64,000 nucleotides of DNA, from positions 105,934 through 169,933 of the forward strand of contig NW_006763136.1 in assembly GCF_000264905.1 (NCBI RefSeq), in the 5' to 3' direction. This stretch comes from Stereum hirsutum FP-91666 SS1. Taxonomy: Eukaryota > Basidiomycota > Agaricomycetes > Russulales > Stereaceae. How positions within the stretch are numbered: the stretch's first letter is position 1; every line of letters begins with the position of its first letter. The position numbers and the translations under genes were made by a program. This document shows, piece after piece, positions 21,703-34,108 of the stretch. Below the pieces are notes generated by a model. That model did no database searches. It saw only the letters and a program-made list of their open reading frames with translations, and was not told the DNA's origin.

Positions 21703-24700
21703 ATGTCACAAATAACTACTGTGAAACCCGTGGCCGTGGTGAGCATTTCGAATCCTTCTGGTTTTGTCACAATTGACCCTAGGAATCAACTCCAGGTTGG
21801 GATATCTGCCGAGTTTCCCTCTGGCCCACTATCCGGCGTTAACTTCGATCACCAGTCGTTTTTCGATTTCTTGCTTGCTGGTGAAGAGGCGTCTGAGAAG
21901 GTCCCTCAGGAGAGGTTTAATATTGATGGGTTAGACAATTTCCCCACCTCCCCCAATCACCAAGCCTCTGACTGATACGACTTCAATACAATTTCACGTT
22001 CGTAAGGTGGCAGGGAACTCATATCGGTCAAGTCCTGCCAGAGAAGGCTTGCTTCTTGAAAGATGTTACTTCCTTTGACCACTTCGAGTTCGGCATAACC
22101 GCGAAAGACGCAGTCAGTATGGCCGTCGGCACCAGGAAACTGATCGAACACTCTTTCCTCGCTTTACTGGACTCAGGTATCAATTCGCGTTCTCAGAACG
22201 TTGGCGCGTACACTTCCGGTGTTGCCTTTGATATTCTCAGTGCCGCAGACGCAGTACGTATCTTTCTCATTTTTTGCCATATCACTTTCGCGGACTTATC
22301 GTATCGACAGGATGAATGGGATGCTCGCGATGCGTTCGGTGGTGGCACCGCAGCCTTGGCCAACCGAGTCTCATACCATCTAGACTTGACCGGCCCATCG
22401 CTTCCCGTGGATACAGCCTGCAGCTCCTCCCTGATGGCGCTTCATCTTGCGATCCAAGGCTTGCGCTCAGGGGATTGTGAGGCTGCCTTGGTGGGTGGAA
22501 GCCAGATCAACCACCGGTACGTGCGGTCCAAGTCCAACATTTCACAAAGATATCGACGCTCACACCTCCTCACCTTTTTATTTAGATTCGTCGATTGGGT
22601 GTGGTACAGCCAGGCTTCAATCCTCTCCCCAAGCGGGCAGTCGCGCCCTTTCGATGCGAGCGCAGATGGGTACGGGACTTTTCTTCAAATCTATCACGTT
22701 TGTTAATCTCTCGTACAAAGATTTGGTCGTGGTGAGGCTGTGGTCGTCATCGTCGTCAAGCTACTCGAAGACGCCATTCGCGACGGAGACAAAATTTATG
22801 CCACTGTGACTTCATTCCCTCTACACCATATCAAACGAAGAGTTTCGGTCTGACTGGTCTGTGTCGCAGATATTGAACACCGCCATCAATTCGACTGGGT
22901 CTGCAGGTCCGGTCAAGACACCCATCGCAGATTCACAGGCAGCAGTTATGTACAAGTCGTACGAGGGTACAGGCCGCTCTCCCAAAGAGGTTGATTACGT
23001 CGAGTGTCATTCAACAGGTACCTCTGTCGGCGATCCTGTTGAGGTAAACTGGGTCGGTGCGCACTTCAAGCGGGAGAAGGAGCTTCTTGTGGGAAGCGTC
23101 AAGGCGAATATCGGGTACATCCTATTCATGCTGCCATTCTTGACCCATCGACTGATTGTCATGCATTGGCTTCAGTCATACCGAAATCACCGCATTCTTG
23201 GCTTCCCTTTCGAAAGTCTGCTGTATGTTCAAGGCCGGACTGATTCCTCCACAAGTCGGAGTCACGACCCTGAACCCTGCCATCGGATGGACCGAATACA
23301 ACATGCGCCCCAACACAAAGGTCGAACCCCTCACCGCTAGTTCTCCCTCCGGAGCATCCCTCGTCTCGGTCAATGCTTCCGGTCTAGGTGGCGCAAACGG
23401 CCACTGCGTTGTCGAAAGCTTTCCTTATCCCCCGCGCTCCGCTCCAGAACCTCTTCCTGCCGATATGTCAATCCTCCTCATTGCGGGCGGCTTGTCTCCC
23501 CGTACCGCCACGGCCATTGCCTCAGATGTGACTCAGCTCGCCACGGAGATCCCCCGAGAGCTTTCCGTGCTTTCGACAGTGAGTGGGAGACGTTCGAGGC
23601 AGATGACTTGGCGTACAGCTGCTGTCAGCAGTGCAGACCATCCGTTTGTCTTCCCGCAACCTCGCTTCGTTCCGCGGACTACGCCACCGATCGCTTTCGT
23701 GTTCTCCGGTCAAGGGCCACAACACGTAGAAAGTATGAGATTCAAGTTATGATCTATTCAGAATTCATCTAACACGACTTCTTGACTCTATAGTGGGCCG
23801 TCAGCTCTTCGGAACGTACCCTGTGTTCCGCGAGAGCATTCTTCGCATGGATAAAGTACACATCGAGCTCACCGGCACATCTGTCGTCCAAGACCTCGGC
23901 TTCTTCAGCGACCTACCGCCCAAGAATCCCCTTCCCGACGTCTGGCCCGTCACCACGCTGGTCCCCGCCCTCAACATGACCCAAATCGCTCTCTTTGATC
24001 TCCTCGTCTCCATGGGCATTCGTCCCGATCTCGTCTTCGGCCACTCCGCGGGCGAATCAGCCATGTTTTACGCCTCTGGTGCGACTTCGCTGGAGCTGGC
24101 GATGGAGATTTCAGTTCGTAGGGCGAGGGCGATGGCCCATGTTGATAATTCGGGTGGGATGGCTGCCGTTTCTTGTTCGTCGTCGGTGGCTCGGGAAATC
24201 ATCGACCTTGCGCTCAACGAGGCTGGACCTGACGACGTGCTTGAGCTCGGCTGCTTCAACGCCCCAGAAGCCGTTGCGATCTCCGGTCATCATGTTATGC
24301 TCGACAAGGCCATTGCTATCGCTCAAAGCCGCGGCCTCTGGGCTCGTAAAGTCAAGACGCGCACCGCAGGTCACAGCAGCCTTCTCGACCCCTGCCGAAC
24401 GCAATATATTGAAGAAATGGAAGAGGCGTTTGCTCGTCATCCCGTCTCTTACACTCCGACCATCCCCACCTACTCGAGCCAGACAGGAACTCGCTGGGAT
24501 ACTGCGTTCACGACCGAATATATGTGGCGAAACACTCGCGTTCCTGTCAAATTCGAGCAGACCGTGACCGCCGTTCTCAAGGAGGTTCCGGAGGCGATCT
24601 TCATCGAGATCAGTCCTCACCCCGCGCTGTCGTCATACATCGCTGGCATGGGCGCAAAAGCGGACAAGGTTCTCTGTCCGATGCGTCGTACGAAAACTCC

Positions 24701-27700
24701 GGGAACATTCAACGAAGTCAGCGAGCTTCTTCAGACTGTCGGGGCGCTATCCTGTCTAGGGGTCAATACCATTGACTTTCATGCCGTCAACGGTACCACC
24801 GCTCTCGAGCTCTCGAAACCACTACCAGCATATCCTTTCGTCCCGAAAGTCCTTCCGATGTACTCCGAAAACTCGAGGATGGCGCACAAGCAGAAGAGGG
24901 TTCGCAAGGGGCCGCTCAACTATGAGGGAGTGGCTATTAATTCGCTCACTCATCCTGACTTAGCTCAGCATGTTGTGAGGGGTGAACCCATCCTGCCGGC
25001 GACCGGGTTCTTCGAGATGGTAAGGATCGTTTGACGCCACCATTTGATATGCTTGTTCTTATTGTTGTGATTGTGTAGATCTTCGAAGAGGGAGCGCGTA
25101 CGATTTGGGACATCGAGCTACTCGGGATGCTGCCACTACTGCCGGAGAAGGTACTTCAGGTGGAGATCAAGACAGATGGACATGCATGGAGCGTTTCATC
25201 CTCGTCCGGAGGTCGCAACGTAAGTACACTCACTTGGGAGAATATTTTACTGAGCCACGACTAACTTCGCTCCACAGCCTCGGCTTCACGCTACTGGGTT
25301 CATGACGACTGAAGTGACGGACAACGATCTTGGGCCACTCGATCTTACTGCCATCAGAGCTCGCTGTGAGAGATCCGATATCACGAGTACGTGCTGCCTT
25401 GTTTTACGAAATGTCATTTTCCCTACTTACATCCAAAAAGATCTTTATACTGGGATCAACGCCAGTATCGCCTTCGGTCCCTTGTACCGCCGTGTTCAAG
25501 GGTGCCTCGAAAGCGAGAACGAGATGCTGTTCGAGATTCGCGGTAATGGACCCGACCTCACCGAGTGAGCTTTCTTGTGCCTTATAACACGTTGGAGTCG
25601 AAGAAGTGATGCTGAATGATTTCATAGACACCATAAATACATCTTCAACCCCGCTCTCCTCGATTCTTGCATTCACGGGATCATTCATCCCGTTTTCACT
25701 GGCAACGCTGATCGTAACGTTTATTTTCTCCCATCTCACATTGGACGTGTTATTCTCTACGACGCTGCCATTGAGAAGGAGCTGCCGGAAACTATTTACT
25801 GCCATGTCATCACACACGACTGGTCTCCAGGTAGGCCAAACGAGCTATTTTGGATCAGCACTTACTCAAACGACATACATAGAGGATCAACATTGCGATT
25901 GTTACATCGTGAACGAGCATGGCGAGCGACTCGTCACCCTGATGGATTGTGTGGCTTCGAAACATTGGAATATAGCTGTACCTACGCTCCCAGAGACGAA
26001 CTACGATCTTCTCTACCAGCCTCTTGGTTTGCCGGAAGACACACTTCCTGTTCAGCACAACGTGCAAGTCATAGACCATTCCTTCCTTGACGTACTTTTA
26101 CCGTTCGACGAGAAGGTATGTGGTTCTAACTGTAGTTTTTTTTTTCCTGTTCTCATCTCTCTTCCCATCCCGTTTAGCCAAATGGTCTCGCGAATGGCAT
26201 CACACATCAGCTGTCCAACGATATCTCTAATCACGTCGAGCTCGACATGGAGAATTCGGAGGAAGGGAAGTTCAGGAAGTTCACGGACGGATTTATGTCA
26301 GGAAGTTCCTCCGAAGTACGTTGACTCTCGATCCTTTATGCTACCACGGGCACTGACTGCCGATGTACGACCTGTAGGTGAAACCCTCCCGTGTCTTTGA
26401 GCTCTTTGCGTCGTCTTTCGATCCTTTTGTGGTGGAAACCAGGCATATTCTTGAACACGCTCTCAAGGCCGGTAAACGAATAGTCCGTATTCTGGAAATC
26501 GGTGATGGTTCGTATTGCTCGAAACCCTCGTGCTTTATCTCAAATTTCTGACGCTCGGATCGTAGCTTCCGCAACGCTGGCGAGCCGTCTGTTACCAATC
26601 TTCGCGGAGTATCCAACTCTGCGAGTCGACTACACTGCTGCTGGTCACGAGAAAACGGCGACTTTGGACGTGCGAACAATTTCCTTTGACATCAGTTCGC
26701 CGTCTCATACGCAAAGCCTACCTTCATTCACGTACGACGCCATCATATCCATCCACTCTCTTGCCTTCGCCTCCAACACGCAGCGCTCTGTGGAATTGCT
26801 GCATGAGCTCCTGGTTCCTGGCGGTTTTCTCCTCGCACTCGAGGTTAACGGTGATCCTGGCGTTCCTGGAACAAGATGGATCGAGCGCGTCTTTTCGCCA
26901 CACCACGACTGGTCTGGAATACGCGATGGCAAGCTACATGGCCCCAAGCCTCTGGGTGCCTGGAAAGAGTCCGTCCAGCGAGCGGGTTTCAAGTATGTTT
27001 CAGCAAATCCGGACGACGTGCGGTCTCTGTTCGTGACCCTCAAGGCCCAGAAAGGCTGGCTACCAACCCTCTCGGAGTCGGCCGAGATACACGATGCCGA
27101 TGAACCCATGATGGTGAACTTCAAGCTTGCGAATGCATTGGACCTGCAAAGCACGGTGCTCGCTGCCACAACTTCCGCCTCCGGTGGACGAACTGCTCTG
27201 TGGATAGAGGCGACGATGGGAAGCTTCGACGGGTCGGCAGCTATGGGTTTCACTCGTTCCCTTCGCAGAGAGCTCGTCTCTGTCGACGTCAACCTCGTTC
27301 TTTTCGATCCCGTCTGGAAAGACGCATCGAAGGCCGTCCTCATTCAACAGCTATCCACCTTCCCCTATTTAGAGCCGGAAATCGCGATCGATAGCGCTGG
27401 AGTCGTCTTGGTTCCACGCCTGTGTTCATTCCCTCCTCGACGGCCATCGACGTTTGACCCTTCTCGGTATTGGGTCGTCGAGAAGTCTGGTATCGTGGCG
27501 CAGCCTGCCCTCCCGCTCCCCGTTGCTCGTCAAATACTTATCGAGCTTTCGTCCATCTCCGACGTCGAGGGCGGGTTGCGAGGCATCGTGGGTACGATCG
27601 CCAGGACGAGCTCCTCGAAGTGGCCCGTCGGTACTCGTGTGGTGGCGGTCGTGGAATCCACCGCTTCGAATTATGCCGTTGTACACGAAGGTCAAGCGTG

Positions 27701-30700
27701 TCACCTTCCCGGGGATTGTGACCCAGGTAAAGGTGCTCGTATCGCTCTTCCGCTCATCCTTTCTACACTCGCCCTAGGGCTTGGTCTTTCACGACCACTG
27801 GAGTCCTTGGAGACGGCAAGGATCGTGGTCTTGCAGTCAGGAGCGATGTCCATCGAGATCAGCCAACTCCTCAAGCGTCTCGGCCTCAACCCGGACTCCA
27901 TCTCAGCATCAGTTCCGATAGAGCTTCCCCGTCTGGACAAGGGCGACATCGTTATATGTGGCCTTCCCCAAGACGTAGCTCGTACGATTCCCTCCATCCC
28001 TGGCGTCTCCGTGTACAACTGGTTGGACACCGAGAGTGGTGGCCTTGCCAGTATCGTACGCAATCCCTGGTTCGTCGGCAGTACCCTCAAGACATATCTC
28101 GAACGTGTCATATCGGACATCGCAACCAATATTTCGTCTCAAACCCCGGACAAGCTACTTCCGACGACTCCTCAGGTCTCTTCGACTGTATCGTTGAGGC
28201 CTGACAGGTATTACCTGATTGTGGGTGGCATTGGTTCGTTAGGATTGCAGATGGCGATCTGGATGTACGGCGTAAGTTGATTTTTTTCTTGCATACTCGT
28301 GGATATTGACAGCCGAGACTGACGACCACGACGCATTCAGAAAGGAGCAAGACACATCATCCTGACCTCTCGTAGAGGCGAGGACACGCTTCGCGGTATC
28401 AAAGCCAGATCTCTGCGCGGTCCCGTCGAGTACCTCAGGAGCCTCCCAGACCTCGAACTGCGTCTTGAGGCTTGCGATGCCTCATCGCAAGATGCATTCG
28501 ACAAGCTAGTCGCAAGCTTGGATCGTCCCCTTGCCGGCTGCATTCTCTCCGCAGTCCTCATCTTCGACAGGCTGTTCTTGAAGCAGGATTCCGAGACGTT
28601 CGCGGTGCCATTCAAGGGCAAGACGGAGGCGTTTTGGGTCATCGAGAAAGCTATCGCGATTGAGAAGCTTGATTTCTTCATTGCAATCACGTCTGTCTCT
28701 GGGTTTGGTGCTGCCGGTCAGACGAACTATTCGAGGTATACTGTTCAGCGTGATTTCTCTCAACTTTCAGCAAGCTCAAAACTTTTTTTTGGCGATAGTG
28801 CGAACACTGCGGTAGAGTATCTTATGTCGCAGTATCCGAACGCTTGGTCGTTTGCTGCTCCAGGCATCAGCGACTCCAACGTCGGTATTTACTCTTTCAC
28901 GGCGGAGGCATCCCATCTCGAAATGTGGGAGTCATCTGCTATGAGTAGCTACGGTGCGTAACAATTCGATTCTTCATTGCGATCGTTCTCACACATAAAG
29001 CACAGAGATCTGCTTGTGTCTCGAAGATGGACTCCTTCGAATGGCGTACAGTCCCATGAAGCTCTACATCCCCAACCTCGACTGGGACGCCCTGCACAAC
29101 TCCGTCAGCGACTCGACTCTGTACAATCACCTTGTCAAGTACGATGCGTCACGCGAAGAAGTCGAGGTCGAAGACCCTGCAGAACTTCTTCAGGAGATGG
29201 TGCTCAAGTTTATCGATATTTCCGCGGATGAATTTGAACACTTTGTTCCTCTGACATCTTATGGGTACGATACAAGTCTCTCAGTCTCACCATCTTATCG
29301 CTTACGACTCTTGTGAGACCAGGCTTGACTCCCTCTCCGCCGCACGTCTCTCCACCGCCCTCAAACCCTACATGTCAATCACACAGATTCAGCTCCTCGG
29401 AGACTTGAGCCTCGACGATCTTGTCGCCAAGATGCGAGACGCCAAACGCAGCGGCACCGATCCTATCACCACCAACGGCCCCGCCACCGCCACCAACCCG
29501 ACCAACTCCACCGAAGCTCCCTTCGCCTGGGACTCGCTCCATCAACCGGGTCACAACGTCCTCAAGCTCGTCATCAGCACCGGCACACCGCTCATTCTCA
29601 TCCACGGCGGCGCAGGCGACATAACCGCCTTCCGTGCGATCCAAGAACAGTTCTCTACCCCCCTCTGGGCCATCCAACCCACGCCCGAAACGCCCATGGA
29701 TTCCGTCGAGGTCCTCGCGAAGTATTACTTTGGGAAGATCAAGGAGAAGAGACCGGCGGGTCCGTACAGAATCGCCGGCTTCAGCGCGAGCAGTCTCGTT
29801 ACGCTGAGGTTGGCAGAAATCTTACTGGAGAATGGGGACGAGATCGTGCAGTTGACATTTGTGGATCATTTCCCGATGTTGTTTGCGAGCCCATTGCATG
29901 ATTTCAATACGACACCGGAGTCGTTCGAAGAGGTGATTTCTACTTTCATCCTTCAATCCCCTCACGCTCCCCAACACCGCTCTAACCTCTCTTTCTTTGT
30001 CATCGCTTCTACCAGCTGGGCCACTTGGCCGCCCTCAAAACTGTCGACATGATCTCCGACTCCTGCGCGCGCGACAAAACCGCCGCCCGTCGCGCCTACG
30101 GCCTCGCCCTCGTCTCAGCCTCTCAAAACCTCCCCTCCACACCCACCGCTCTCGAATCATGGACCTTCATCCGCAAGATCGCAGTCATGAACCTCAGGCA
30201 GGCCATCGCCTTCTCTGGCGGGTTCGAAGTCTGGTCTGGTCTTAGTCCCGCGGAACGCGAGGAGAGGATGAGGGTGCGGATGATTGAGGAGGTGAGGAGC
30301 GTTGGGAGGAGGTTGAGTGCGTGCAGGATGAGTGCGTATGTGGCCGATTGGGGACTGAGAACGTTGATGCCTGATGATTGGAATGACTTTGGCGTCGGGA
30401 GATGTTTCGGAGATGGAAGACTTGGGGATCCCAGGGCTGGGGTGGATGAGAGGAAGGCGAAGGTGTATAGGTATCCGGCCGGGCATTTCGATATCTTTGA
30501 GAGGTCAGATTTCTCGAGGAGTTTGGAGGTGGATTGGGTGGATGCTGCTATCGAGGCGGGCGCGGAGAGCGAATATGAGTGGAAATCGATGGTGCATCAT
30601 CCGTTGAAGGATGACTTGACGACGATGTTTAGGATCTTGGATACGATGGCGTTGAAGTATATGAAGGAGTCTATTGAGCAGAACCCGGTCGTTGACTCGG

Positions 30701-31966
30701 AGGTGAGTGCTCTTCATTCTTCACTGTCATCTATGACTAATGAGGACGGCGAGCAGATCAGTCGCCAGAGGTTGTACCGCGAGACTTTGGAGTACCTCCG
30801 CACTCGCAAGCCAGCCATCTGGACCGAAGAAGAGTATACTCGTCTCAAGTCGATATATCCGCTCTACTTCGAGACAACAGAGCGGATCGGAAGCGTCCAC
30901 GCATCGACGTTCCAGTCTCCTACCGTTCGTATCCCCTACCTTCGCTCGCATCGTTGTCACTGGACTGATTTTTTCTCCGTTGCATCGGCTAGGCCGCAGT
31001 CGCAGCGCTCTATGCGGACAACATGATTGACGGCTGGTACCTCAACAACCCCGGGTTCATGCCCATCAACATCGAAGCCACCAAACGTTTCAAATCCCTC
31101 GTCTCTTCTCCCTCGTTCCGTGCTCGTTCTGGATCAGAGCCACTCAGGGTCCTCGAGGTCGGCGCCGGTGCGTTCATTTCACATTCCTCCTTTTTCCTCA
31201 CACACATGCTCACCCGCACTCCTTTACTGACATAGGCGTCGGCGGTCTGACCACATTCCTCGTCGAAACCCTCGCGGACCTTCAACACTCGAACACTCAG
31301 TCCATCAACGTCGAATACACAATAACCGACCTCTCCTACTCCCTCGCCGCCTCTCTCGCCTCGTCCTTCTCCATCCCTTCTCCATCCTCTTCCCCTTCCA
31401 CCACCACCTCTCGCCCAAAAAACAACATAACCCTCCTCGCAAAACAATACGACGTCTCCAAACCTCCCTCCTCCCAATCCCAATCCTTCCCCCTCGGGTC
31501 CTACGACATCATAACCGCTCTAAACGTCATCCACGCCGTCCCCGACCTGAATGAAACATTGAAGGGCTTATACGCGCTCCTAAAACCAGGCGGGAAGTTA
31601 CTGGTCGTTGATTCGGACGGGAAAGCCTATCGGGATCACATCCAACTCCCGCTTCGAGACCCGCGCACCGCCCGCGTCGTGTTCGAGCCCGCAAAGGAGG
31701 AGGAGAACGAGAACGAGAACGCAGCACCGGTTCCCGTCCCCGTCCTCGAAACCGTTCCCCGTCCGGGCGCTATCTGGGCCGACTTCGTCTGGGGTTCTTT
31801 CCAGGGCTGGTTCGGCTTCACGGACGACCGCGCGCATTGTACGGTCGATGGGGAGGAATGGAGGGCTAGACTTGAGGGGGAGGAGGTAGGGTTTGAAGTG
31901 GGGAGTGTGAGGGTTGTGGAGGAGGATGTGGGGATTTGTATTTTGTTGGAGGCGGGGAAGGCTTAG
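21703..31966 (+). CDS. Reducing iterative PKS: KS-AT-DH-psiMT-psiER-KR-ACP-TE-MT
   Basis: About 24 short introns; roughly 2,900 residues after splicing. KS (to about 23420): PVAV/VGISAEFPSG, active Cys in DTACSSSLMALHLAIQ, His in ECHSTGTSVGDP and in VKANIG/HTE. AT (23690-24700): FSGQGPQH, nucleophile in GHSAGES. DH (24900-25830): HVVRGEPILPATGF and NPALLDSCIH. A methyltransferase fold follows (26390-27060) with motif I degraded to LEIGDASAT. Next is an enoylreductase-like stretch (27480-27960) without a dinucleotide loop. KR (28200-28960): VGGIGSLGLQ, TSVSGFGAAGQTNY. ACP (29150-29440): YG/LDSLSAARL. TE (29560-30560): HGGAGDITAF, GFSASS, PAGHFDIFE. Terminal MT (30990-31960): LEVGAG/VGGLTTFLVETL. 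The start at 21703 places PVAV where the family has it; Met 21574 is an alternative. It makes a partly reduced, methylated polyketide; the product is unknown. Confidence is high for a PKS, moderate for single-gene continuity through the last MT. Confidence 0.92.
21739..21795 (+). other. Stop-free 57-base intron in the PKS KS start
   Basis: GTGAGC at the donor and CTCCAG at the acceptor. The segment is a multiple of three with no stop, so it would translate if kept. Removing it joins PVAV to VGISAEFPSG, the canonical opening of a ketosynthase, so it is called as an intron. Confidence 0.85.
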
Positions 31967-32990
31967 GCTTAGGGTGGGAGTGGGGGCGGGGGTGGGGATG
32001 AGTGACGCGAGAGCGTTGAAGTGAGCAGAGGTGAGGATGGGTTGTTGGTGTTATTGCTGAGGTTTTGTGGGACATTTCCAAGGCCGCTTTCGTGGTGAAT
32101 CGTTGTGGTTCGTGGTCCAAGGAGTGGCTATGCTCTAGTGTAGGTTGAGATTGTACTCACAGTAACGTCTGCAATGACATTCATCGTCCATGACAAAAAA
32201 AACAACAACAATCCCCTAACATCCATAATCCTACGACGAAGCACGACTGACCCCACACCTGCGACGAGATCAGATGGGATGGAAATCCTGCATAGGGTGC
32301 GATGTGCGGCATATCAATACAAGTGTTAGTCTGACGCTTTGGACCACGCTGTGAGTGTACCATAGAGGAAAAGGAGGGATGAGAGGGTGGCGAAAGGGGA
32401 GAGATGGCGAAAGGACACGATGGAGAAGGGCGGAAGGCGAAAAGTCGGAAGGCAAAATGTGAAGGAGGAGGTAACGAGTGCATCCGGGAGCTCGGACGGT
32501 GGAGTGTAGGCGACTCAGGAGAGAACGGAAGGAGCCTCAAAGTCAGAGTTCAATCAGAGCATGGCGCGCATGTAAAGGGTACGCCACAGTGGCGTAAATG
32601 GCGTGAACGAGCGTCGTCGTCCTGCGTACGCGTGTAGGTCGTCCCACCGAAAGGGAGACACCGCATGTGCCAGTGCATGGACGACAATCCAACCATTGAA
32701 CCAAGCCAGATCTTATCTCTGTCACCGCGCTCTCTGTATGAGTAGCTCTCCTCGAAGTTCTCATCCTCGTCCAAACACCAACAAGTTCCATTGCAGTGTG
32801 CACTACCGCTTCATCATATGCATACAAAAACATCATAATTCCATTCCGCATACCAAGCATCCGAAAAGCATACATCGCGTTTTCACTTCACTTCTCCGTT
32901 CTCCATCATCCTATGTACAGCGTGAGCAAGGAATGAAGAATCATCATTCCACAGCCACAGCCATCCTACAGCAAAGATTCAAGGAGAAGC
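31967..32990. other. Intergenic region, no gene seen
   Basis: This covers the 3' regions of the PKS (plus) and the superoxide dismutase (minus), which converge. GGTGGGG-type purine runs follow the PKS stop. Several small frames on both strands have no motif. Confidence 0.45.
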
Positions 32991-34108
32991 TCAGAGCTTA
33001 GCCGAAGCGCCCTCGACGAAGCGCTTCTCCGCCTCCTGGAAGTCAATGACGTTCCAGATCGCGTTGAGGTACTATATCACATCAAAATCGCGGTAAGTAT
33101 ATAACGCATATATCGACCTCCAGTTAAGGATACGGAGAGTGGAGAGAGAGGGGTACGCACGTCGACCTTAACGTTGAGGTACTGCAGGTAGAACGCATGC
33201 TCCCAGATATCGACGCCGATGATGGGGATGTGGGTCAGGAGCGGGTCCTGGTTAGCGGTGGTTACGATAGCGAGGGACTTGTCCGATGGGTTCAGGCCCT
33301 GGTGCCACGTTCGTAGTCAGCATATAGCATAGATTCGAGAAAGCACGTTGAATGCGCTGGAGGAAGGAAGGAGGAAGGAGGAATAGGGGCTTGAGAAGGG
33401 TAGAGATCTAGATAGGGGGAGGCGGTGTAATGCAGATTACGTAGGCGCGTAACTAGATGACGACTTGCGTGCGAATTCTTTCAAAGCGCAAGACGCAAAA
33501 CGCAACGGCCGCAAATCATCACGCCCGAAAAGTATTCCCAGTCCCAAACGAAACAGATGACCAAACAAATACGATAGCGAAGAGGAGTAGGAGGAGAAGG
33601 AAGAGAAGGAGGAGAAACGCACGAGCCATCCCCAGCCGGAACCCTGAATACCAGCAGTGGCAGCGTTGAACTCCTTCTTGAGGACGTCGAGCGAGCCCCA
33701 CTTGGCCTCGATGGCGTCCTTGAGGGGACCAGCCTTGAGCTCACCCCCGTGGCCCTTCTTCTCAACGGCAGACGGCGCGAGGTTCTTCCAGAAAAGCGAG
33801 TGGTTGATGTGTCCTGCAGTCCAGAAGAATCGCCATCAGAACTCCGAGTCCGGCGATTTCCCCTTTACCTCGAGGGGAGGAAAAGGATGAGAGAGAGACG
33901 CACCACCACCGTTGAACTTCAAAGCGGCCTGGAGAGCGATGCGCTCCTTGGGAGTGGACGCCTTGGCGTAGGCCTGCTCAGCGGCGTTGAGAGCGTTGAC
34001 GTAGGTCTGGTGGTGCTTCTTGTGGTGAAGCTCCATGATCTGACGGGAGATGTAAGGTTCCAGGCCGTCGTAGGCATAGGGCAGGTCGGGGAGGGTGGCC
34101 TGGGACAT
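32991..34108 (-). CDS. Manganese superoxide dismutase with peroxisomal-type AKL tail
   Basis: Converts superoxide to peroxide and oxygen. Exon 1 (34108 to about 33903): [20 protein letters not shown], then [17 protein letters not shown]. Next: [82 protein letters not shown], and the end [12 protein letters not shown] with a stop at 32993-32991. Metal ligands are His in HHKKHH, His in INHSLFW, and Asp and His in [19 protein letters not shown] favours Mn. The protein begins at the mature-enzyme position with no mitochondrial presequence and ends in AKL, a type 1 peroxisomal signal. A peroxisomal or cytosolic rather than mitochondrial enzyme is therefore inferred. Confidence 0.93.

Noticed and set aside
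22660..22730. Apparent frame break in the ketosynthase domain
   Set aside because: A GTACGG...TACAAAG intron joins SADG to FGRGEAVVVIVVK and restores the canonical sequence.
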